From Amblyornis subalaris (taxonomy: Eukaryota > Chordata > Aves > Passeriformes > Ptilonorhynchidae), in the NCBI GenBank assembly GCA_018881555.1, contig JACAXG010000236.1, positions 510,084 through 574,083 of the forward strand: 64,000 nucleotides of DNA, written 5' to 3'. The translations under genes and the position numbers were made by a program. The notes below the pieces were generated by a model, which was not told where the DNA came from, did not search any database, and saw nothing but the letters and a program-made list of their open reading frames with translations. Shown one piece after another: positions 57,194 through 64,000 of the stretch (position 1 is its first letter; the number at the start of each line of letters is the position of its first letter).

Positions 57194-57829
57194 GGGACAG
57201 CCAGGGATGGGGTTTGCACACAGGGACACCCAGGGATGGGGTTTGGACACAGGGACACCCAGGGATGGGGTTTGCACACAGGGACACCCAGGGATGAGGT
57301 TTGGACACAGGGACACCCAGGGATGGGGTTTGCACACAGGGACACCCNNNNNNNNNNNNNNNNNNNNNNNNNNNNNNNNNNNNNNNNNNNNNNNNNNNNN
57401 NNNNNNNNNNNNNNNNNNNNNNNNNNNNNNNNNNNNNNNNNNNNNNNNNNNNNNNNNNNNNNNNNNNNNNNNNNNNNNNNNNNNNNNNNNNNNNNNNNNN
57501 NNNNNNNNNNNNNNNNNNNNNNNNNNNNNNNNNNNNNNNNNNNNNNNNNNNNNNNNNNNNNNNNNNNNNNNNNNNNNNNNNNNNNNNNNNNNNNNNNNNN
57601 NNNNNNNNNNNNNNNNNNNNNNNNNNNNNNNNNNNNNNNNNNNNNNNNNNNNNNNNNNNNNNNNNNNNNNNNNNNNNNNNNNNNNNNNNNNNNNNNNNNN
57701 NNNNNNNNNNNNNNNNNNNNNNNNNNNNNNNNNNNNNNNNNNNNNNNNNNNNNNNNNNNNNNNNNNNNNNNNNNNNNNNNNNNNNNNNNNNNNNNNNNNN
57801 NNNNNNNNNNNNNNNNNNNNNNNNNNNNN
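57194..57829. repeat. 29-bp minisatellite running into a 482-base gap
   Basis: GGGACACCCAGGGATGGGGT plus TTGCACACA or TTGGACACA recurs every 29 bases from 57194 to 57347. The two end variants alternate strictly, giving a 58-bp dimer period. The N-run 57348-57829 follows. Sequence after the gap is unique, so the array ends inside it and its true size is unknown. Confidence 0.95.
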
Positions 57830-58636
57830 GCAGAACCTGCATTTCCCTGGTTGAACTGGAGGCATTTCCTCCCAGTATCTCCCAAAATTCCCCCAGAAGA
57901 TGCACACAGCTCATGCCACAGAGTTCTCCCAGCCACAGTTTTCCACCCAATCTTTAACCTTGGGAAACCCTGAGGAGCAGCACTGCTGCTGCATCCCAGA
58001 GCACTCCATCTGAATTCGGCACGTATCCAGCACAAGGCAGCCATGGAAAACCTCTGGAGGATTTTCTGGAGCAACAGCGATGCTTTTCGTAAGAAACAAA
58101 CATTAGGCAACTTTGTGATTAAACTTTTATATGTTAAGCATTGAAAAAAAAAAACCAGGAGCCCGAATGAGTTGCGTGTGTGAGTGGAGCTCGGAGATAA
58201 GGCAGGGATCTGCTGTGGATATGGATCAAAGAGGCTTCTTGGAAGAGCTCCATCCTAAACCTGTGTTTGTGGGGTGGTCTGAAAAACAGCCATGGGAAGG
58301 CAAAAAAAAAAGGCCAGAAAAATGATAATGAGAATTCACTCTGATTCCTTGGATGAGGATTTGCACTGGAGAGGGAGTGGGGTGATATCCCTGTGGGAGA
58401 AGGGCATTTTCTGGGAAGTTCGGTGGGAAACATCCACAGTACAGGTGACATTTCGGGNCTTTGTAGCAATTTCTGCTTTCCCTGAGAATGCTGGGATTCG
58501 GATAATCTTCCTCTGGGAAGTGCCCAGCCCCTGTGGAGGCTCTGCCAATGGGGAATGGGGCTGGGAATTCCTGTCTGAGGGCATTTCACGGACATTTGGG
58601 CTCTCTGAAAGGTTTTCAGAGCATGGTGAGGTAATG
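57830..58636. other. Intergenic, nothing recognised
   Basis: Unique sequence with an A-run at 58144-58153. No gene recognised. Confidence 0.4.
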
Positions 58637-59022
58637 GACAGTCTGGGAGAGCTGGGGGTGTTCACCTGGAGAGGAGAAGGATCCAGGGAGACCTCAGAGC
58701 CTCTTCCAGTGCCTAAAGGGGCTCCAGGAGAGCTGGAGAGGGACTTGGGAGAAGGCATGGAGGAACAGGACACAGGGAATGGCTTCCCACTGGCAGAGGG
58801 CAGGGTTAGATGGGATATTGGGAAGGAATTGTTCCCTGGGAGGGTGGGGAGGCCCTGGCACAGGTTGCCCAGAGAAGCTGTGGCTGCCCCTGCATCCCTG
58901 GCAGTGTCCAAGGCCAGGCTGGATGGGGCTTGGAGCAGCCTGGGATAGTGGAAGATGTCCCTGCCCATGGCAGGAGTGGGAACAGCTCCCTTCCCACCCA
59001 AACCATTCCAGGATTCCTCGAT
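58637..59022 (+). mobile_element. CR1 LINE, RT C-terminus plus 3' UTR, family A
   Basis: Sense orientation. An in-frame remnant of distal ORF2 remains open to 58948 and includes QDTGNGFPLAEGRVRWDIGK and WHRLPREAVAAPASLAVSKA, the CR1 motif W-x-R-L-P-R-E. It ends with CCCACCCAAACCATTCCAGG. The remnant is open only because the copy is young; no upstream RT domain is present. Confidence 0.93.
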
Positions 59023-60774
59023 ATTTCAGGACTTACTGCAATTTCCGAGATCATCACNATCCCTGTGCTGGCCAGGCAGCTGGGAAGGGTTCGTGTCCCC
59101 CATCCTTCCCGAGGATCCTGCTGGCCAGAACACCTTTCAGAGCAAACACACGGAAGTTTGGTAAAGCTGATCCATTTCCAAGAAAAAGGCATTTTCCTCT
59201 AAAATTGGTGTCCCAGGCTGGCTGCCCGTGGCTCCCTGATCCTGCAGGGGTCAATGGGACACTTGGAGCTGGGGACAACAACTTTCCCCAAACACCCCAA
59301 CTCCAAATTCCGGTGGCTGAAGCCTTCTTTGGCCCCATTATCCATCCATAAACTGATCCTTGATTTATTCCCCAGATCTCCCTCTCACCACCACCTTTGC
59401 ATATGTACAAACCCACTTGCTTTCCAGCAGGTTTGATGTTTTTTCCTGCTGTTTCCACCTAAACTAGGGCAGCTGTTTCATCCCTGAGCTGGCTCCTGCT
59501 CTCTATGTAGGTTAACAAGGTTTTCCTTCATTATTTACACACGGTTTTGTTTGTTTGTTTGCACTTCCCCACGAAATTTAACAGCATAAAATGCTACCAG
59601 GAGCAAAGGAAAAGAATAATTTCGTAAATTTGAGGTTTCTTAGGGGATAAAGACAACAAAGACCAGCACAGGGAAATGATGTTCCCAAATAAAACATCAG
59701 CTAGGGCAGAATTAAGTCCTCAGGGAGCCCTTGGTCACTCTGAGGAGAAAAAGGAAGGTTTGACATTGTTTCAAAATATTCCCTGACACTTGAAAATCAG
59801 AAAATTCGAACAATTCAGCCACTACTTTTTGTTTAAACGTGAGGCACAGGATTAAACCCCTCTCATGGCCCTGCACTCTGCACACCCCTGTCCTGAGGCT
59901 GCGGCATAAAGAGCAATATGTAACCCTAACAATCATCAAGGGTTATGATTAATAATCTCTCTCAAACACAAAGAAGGGAGCCGAGGTGAAGCGTGAGGGA
60001 TAAAGATTCCCAGTCCGGCTGGAGCTGAGGAAGGCTGAAGATGGGGATCAGGTAGCAGGAGCCACCAGGCTGACAAATAACCTGAGGAAGGTTAAAAAAC
60101 CTCTCAGGACCAAAGGCAGGTCTGGCAGTGAACCAACTCCAGATTGTGCTGGGTTGGACGGCACAGCCCGAAGGAACTGGGCAGGAAATCAGGATCCAGT
60201 TGTGCCCCTCCAGGATGGGGTAGATGATGGGAAATCCGGGATGGCAGCACTGGCCTTTTTCTCCCTGCCCACACCAGGACACAGCCCTTGGGTTCCCATG
60301 GGCAGCCTCAGACTTTCTCTTCATCTGCTGCCCTCGAGTTATTAATATTCATGATCAAAGTCATCTCTTTCCTCCTCAGGAAATTGAAAGCTCAAATAAA
60401 ATTTATTAACGTATCCATTTTCCTGCACATGTGCCAGAAGCTGATTTCCCAGCAGTTTAGCCAGGGCACATTCCCTGTCACGGCGCTTTCCGTGCTGAGG
60501 AAGCAGCCAAGTCATGGAAAGCCTGGAATGGTGAGACCCCCACTGGGATCATTCCACCTCCCCAGCCCCCTGCTATTGCCCCCCACAGACTGTTCCAGCC
60601 GGGGATCCAGAATGGGGAAAATCTCCTGGAATTGTGCCAGGATCAGTGTGACATGGAGTCTCAGCAGGGGATGCTCCAGGGAGAGAGGGACGGGCACAAG
60701 AGGAAGAGCCTGTGGGCATGGACACGTCAGCAGAGATGGGAGATCCTGGAGTATCCTGGAGTGGATTGGGAAGA
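59023..60774. other. Intergenic, nothing recognised
   Basis: Mostly AT-rich unique sequence (59500-60000), including GTTATTAATATTCATGATC at 60339-60357. No gene recognised. Confidence 0.4.
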
Positions 60775-60870
60775 GCATTCCCAGCAGGGCAGGGAGTGAC
60801 CCTGCCCCTCTGGCCAGCCCTGGGAGGCACCTCTGGAGTGCTGTGTCCAGCTCGGGGCTTCAAACACATC
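60775..60870 (+). mobile_element. Probable internal CR1 ORF2 fragment
   Basis: GTGACCCTGCCCCTCTGG, then GGAGGCACCTCTGGAGTGCT and GTGTCCAGCTCGGGGC, resembles the CR1 ORF2 region encoding (H/P)-L-E-Y-C-V-Q-F-W. Here it reads PLECCVQLG. The match is short and lacks the 3' end. Confidence 0.45.
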
Positions 60871-62964
60871 CGGCAGGAGAGGAACCTCTAAACCCGGACC
60901 CAACATTCCAGGTTGGGAGGCCCAATCCAAACAGAGCCAGGAGAGCACAGGGATGGAGTCCTCCCTCCGGGAAAGGCTCCTGCTGAAGGGACACTTCCTG
61001 AACATTTCCCTTGCCCCCAGGGTGTGGGAATCGGCCACACTGACCTGAAGCAGCAGAGCTGAGTGTCAGCCCAGGGACAGAGGCTTCCAATTCCCCCAGT
61101 GTGGCCACTGGGATTTGGGCCAGTCCCTCACACAGGGATGAGTTCCCACCTCAAGCAATCCGGAATGGGCTCTGATCCCACCACAAATCGTGGCACTGAC
61201 TGGGGATGCAGCTTGACACGGAGCAAGGATCCACTCCATGTGTCCTGCCTGCAGCCCCTGGGGATATTTCCCAGCGAAATCTTCCCGTGGTCCAATCAGG
61301 CCTTCAGAGCTAAAATGTCCAAGTCTCCTCAGGAATTTATCCCACATCAGCCGAACCAGAGCAGCCCTTGGCACATGCCTTTTGAGTTCACAGGGGGCAA
61401 CAACTCCCCTAAACCCAGCCCTGGGTTGGAGAGCTTTGCCTGAGGTTTATCATTTTGCACCCATCACCAGCTGAAAGCAAAAACCCTGGTGACTCCTGGC
61501 TCAGAAAACACCCTTGGATCTCCTAAGTGTGTAAATGGAGCAGGATCACAGGTAGGAAATGTGGTTTTCACAGAACCGAGGCTGGAAAAACCTCCAAGAT
61601 CCAAGTCCAGGTTCTTCAAAAAGAGTGAGTTGAACCATTCTAGGGAGAATCACTTTTCTCTGAGACTTCCTGAGGACAGCTGGGCTTGGATATTCCCACG
61701 TGGAGCTCTGTGTGGGTTGGGAGCAGAACCATTATCACCTCTAGATGTTGCTGCTGAACTTCCCAACTGGACCCAGAATTCCCAAGAATTTTACGAGAAA
61801 GGAATCTGTGACCCTGCCCAGGTGGGCTTGGGAGGGGTCACAGGGTGGGCTGCTTCGGGACAGTGCCAAAACATCAGTAGGACAACACAAATCACAGGGC
61901 AAGAGGCTTGGGGGAAGCTCCCAGGAGGTGAAGCTGTTCCCAGNGTACTTCTCCAGCTCCTTGAATTCCTCCCACCTCAGCAGAAATCCTGCTGGAACAG
62001 CTGCACTCAAATCCAACATGGAGTTATTTCCCCAAATTCCAGGGAAAACACCAAGCTGGCTGTTAGGTAGAAATCAGACCTTGTGAAGCCACTGGCACCG
62101 AAAAGGTTATTTATGTACAGCACTAAAATCACAGGTTCTGCACAGCTCAGAGACATTCCCTGGGCTGGGATTTGATACTCCTTTCATTCCCAGCATTGCA
62201 ATGGGAGATGAAACTTTCCCATAAGAGTGGGTTTGGGACAGAAGGGTCTAACAGAGAGATGAGGAAGCATCAGAGAGAGAGCAATAACATCATAACATCC
62301 CTGGGGGAGAGTGAGGAGTCAGTGCCTTGCAGGGAAAATGGCAAAGAGATCAATTCCAACAGGGATATCCATGGGATTGAGGGGGAATGAGCAGGCACAG
62401 AGGAGGAGCCCTTTGGGGAGCAAGACCTGAGTGAGAAGAAACCCTTTAAGGCTGAACAGTTATTGAGCTCATTCAGTGAGAATGAAGGGAAACCTCTCCT
62501 GGTGAACGACTCTCAGGTTGGGCAGGAATGAGTTCTGNGTGAAAGTCCCCCAGAGCAAGGATGATGCCAAGGGGTCTGGGATCCACTGGAAACAAACAGC
62601 AAACAGGGCAAAAAGCCACCCATGGATGCTGCTTTTCCCCATTTATGCTTTTCCATACTTTTTCCCTTCATCTCGGATGCAGTGTCTCACTCTCCCTGTG
62701 CTTTTCACCGCTCTGAGCACGGCAGAGCAGACAGGAAATTCTGAGTATTCCCATCTGTGACAGCCTTCGGTACCCCCAATTCCATCTGCAGACGAGTCCA
62801 GACCTATTCCCGCGGCTCAGGGGTGGTGGCTGTGACAGAGCTCCCTGCTGCCTGCTGGTCACCTGTGGGGGAAGGGCTGGATGGAGTCACTGTGTTTGCC
62901 TGAGAAACGATGGGCCAAGGGCAGCCAGTAACTGTGGAAAAGCTGCAGAGTGGCACACGGCATC
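60871..62964. other. Intergenic; short CR1 remnant possible
   Basis: No gene recognised. The stretch 61566-61612 (CACAGAACCGAGGCTGG, AAAAACCTCCAAGATCC, AAGTCCAGG) resembles the extreme 3' tail of family C in reverse orientation. Confidence 0.4.
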
Positions 62965-63300
62965 GAAACATGGAATGCTCTGAGTTGGGAGGGANCCACA
63001 TCCAGTCCAGCTCCCNGCCCTGCACAGACACCCCAACAATCCCAGCCTGTGCATCCCTGGCAGNGTTGTCCAAACNCTCCTGGAGCTCTGGCAGCCTTGG
63101 GGCCGGGACCATTCCCTGGGGAGCCTGTTCAGTGCCCAGCACCCTCTGGGGACAGAAGAACCTTTCCCTGNTCTCCAGCCTGACCCTGCCCTTCCCTGGA
63201 TCCTGTCCCTGTCCCAGGGAGCAGAGATCGGAGCTGCCCTCGGGAGGATGTTGAAGACCCCAGTGAGTCTTCCCTCAGCCTCCTCTTTTTCAGGATGGAA
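62965..63300 (-). mobile_element. CR1 LINE 3'-end fragment, family B
   Basis: Reverse orientation with ATGGAATGCTCTGAGTTGGG, ACACCCCAACAATCCCAGCC, TTCCCTGGGGAGCCTGTTC, TCTGGGGACAGAAGAACC and CCCTCAGCCTCCTCTTTTTC. Five single Ns lie inside. Confidence 0.92.
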
Positions 63301-63395
63301 AAACCAAGTGACCTTAGCCAGGAGCTTAAATATTCTTCAGCTTGTTAAGACTCAATGTAACCATTTTCAGATCTGAAATAGGAGATTATGAGGGT

Positions 63396-63662
63396 CACAG
63401 GATCACAGAATCATGGAATGGTTTGGGTTGGGTTGGGTTGGGTTGGGTTGGGTTGGGTTGGGTTGGAAGAGACCTTAAAGCTAATCCAATGCCACCCCTG
63501 CCATGGGCAGGGACACCTTCCACTATCCCAGGCTGCTCCAAACCCTGTCCAGCCTGGCTGGGACACTTCCAGAGATCCAGGGGCAGCCACAGCTTCTCTG
63601 GGCAACCTGTGCCAGAGCCTCCCACTCTTCCAGGGAAGGATTTCTCCCTAATATCCAACATG
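63396..63662 (-). mobile_element. CR1 LINE 3'-end fragment, family A, with pentamer expansion
   Basis: Reverse orientation with AGAATCATGGAATGGTTTGG, CCTGCCATGGGCAGGGACAC, CTATCCCAGGCTGCTCC, GGGGCAGCCACAGCTTCTC and CTCCCTAATATCCAACATGG. The normal single GGGTT near the start is expanded to eight copies. Confidence 0.93.
63421..63466 (+). repeat. (GGGTT)8 pentanucleotide repeat
   Basis: Eight GGG runs start every five bases from 63425 to 63460, each separated by TT. Other family A copies have one GGGTT at this site. It also fits a G-quadruplex pattern with 2-nt loops. Confidence 0.97.
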
Positions 63663-64000
63663 GCTGGTATCAGTGCACAGGCTGAAGAGAGAGGTTTTCC
63701 CTGGATAAGAGCCACGGGATTGTGGATTGGGGGCTGCTCAGCCCTGCAAAGCCTGGCCAGGCAGCCAGACTGAGCTCACACTGAGCTGGGCTCTGTACAG
63801 CAGCAAGGAGCTGTCTCATTCAAGGAGAAAGCCAAGAAGAAATTAAATTCTGAGCACTGGAATGCACTTAATCTTTGGCCCGTGAACTTCTCCGTGCTTT
63901 CTGGTGAATGAGGAGAGTGTTCCCTAATTCCCTGGGCGCCGGAAAGCCGGGATGTGCCACCGAGTTCACAACTTCACAGGCAGCGCTTCCACCACACTCA
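63663..64000. other. Intergenic to window end, nothing recognised
   Basis: Unique sequence with no recognisable gene or repeat. Confidence 0.4.

Noticed and set aside
56783..58110. Frames of about 400 codons around 57.3-57.8 kb on both strands
   Set aside because: They pass through 482 Ns and a 29-bp minisatellite.
58292..58948. 218-codon + frame as a gene
   Set aside because: Its C-terminal 100 residues are the CR1 reverse-transcriptase end, and the N-terminal part is unrelated unique sequence.
63421..63466. Interstitial telomeric repeat
   Set aside because: The unit is the pentamer GGGTT, not TTAGGG, and it lies exactly at the GGGTTGG site of a CR1 tail.

Overview
This is vertebrate genomic DNA, almost certainly from a bird and probably a songbird. 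The evidence is one clear vertebrate gene, about two dozen copies or fragments of avian CR1 LINEs whose sense strands end in a CCCAAACCATTCCATGATT-type tail, and no Alu, B1 or other mammalian repeats. The GC-rich, minisatellite-dense background suggests a microchromosome. That RTN4R lies in the 22q11-equivalent block is known from other vertebrates; nothing else here confirms chromosome identity.

The only protein-coding gene I recognise is RTN4R (Nogo-66 receptor, NgR1), on the + strand near the left end. Bases 1-4750 are best read as the 3' part of its intron 1. They hold one CR1 fragment, a G-rich minisatellite and a near-perfect palindrome centred on an AP-1-type core. A strong splice acceptor ends at 4750. 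Exon 2 (4751-6177) codes for everything except about the first eight residues: most of the signal peptide, the LRR N-cap, eight LRRs, the LRR C-cap, the stalk and the GPI-anchor signal. The 3' UTR ends near 6800 after an AATAAA at 6775. Exon 1 lies outside the window.

From about 6.8 kb to 64 kb I see no further gene. The stretch is intergenic DNA with CR1 copies of at least four subfamilies in both orientations, and tandem repeats with units of 5 to 76 bp. The most structured are a 30-bp array (12.35-12.8 kb), a 38/39-bp array with a 192-bp higher-order period (13.35-13.99 kb), a 23-bp array (46.3 kb), a 71-bp array (47.6 kb) and a 29-bp array running into an assembly gap (57.2 kb). Two N-runs (44659-45278 and 57348-57829) adjoin tandem repeats. 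Many single Ns are scattered through the window and cluster in CR1 copies.

Between repeats lie unique blocks with retained CpGs, AT-rich homeodomain/POU/GATA-like motifs or short palindromes (for example 18.03-18.18, 28.0-28.4, 34.9-35.0 and 39.9-40.0 kb). They could be conserved regulatory elements, but one sequence cannot show conservation. I did not find a convincing novel biological system. The best leads are repeat-evolution events: a perfect 45-bp triplication inside a CR1, a (GGGTT)8 expansion inside another CR1, and the 192-bp higher-order array.
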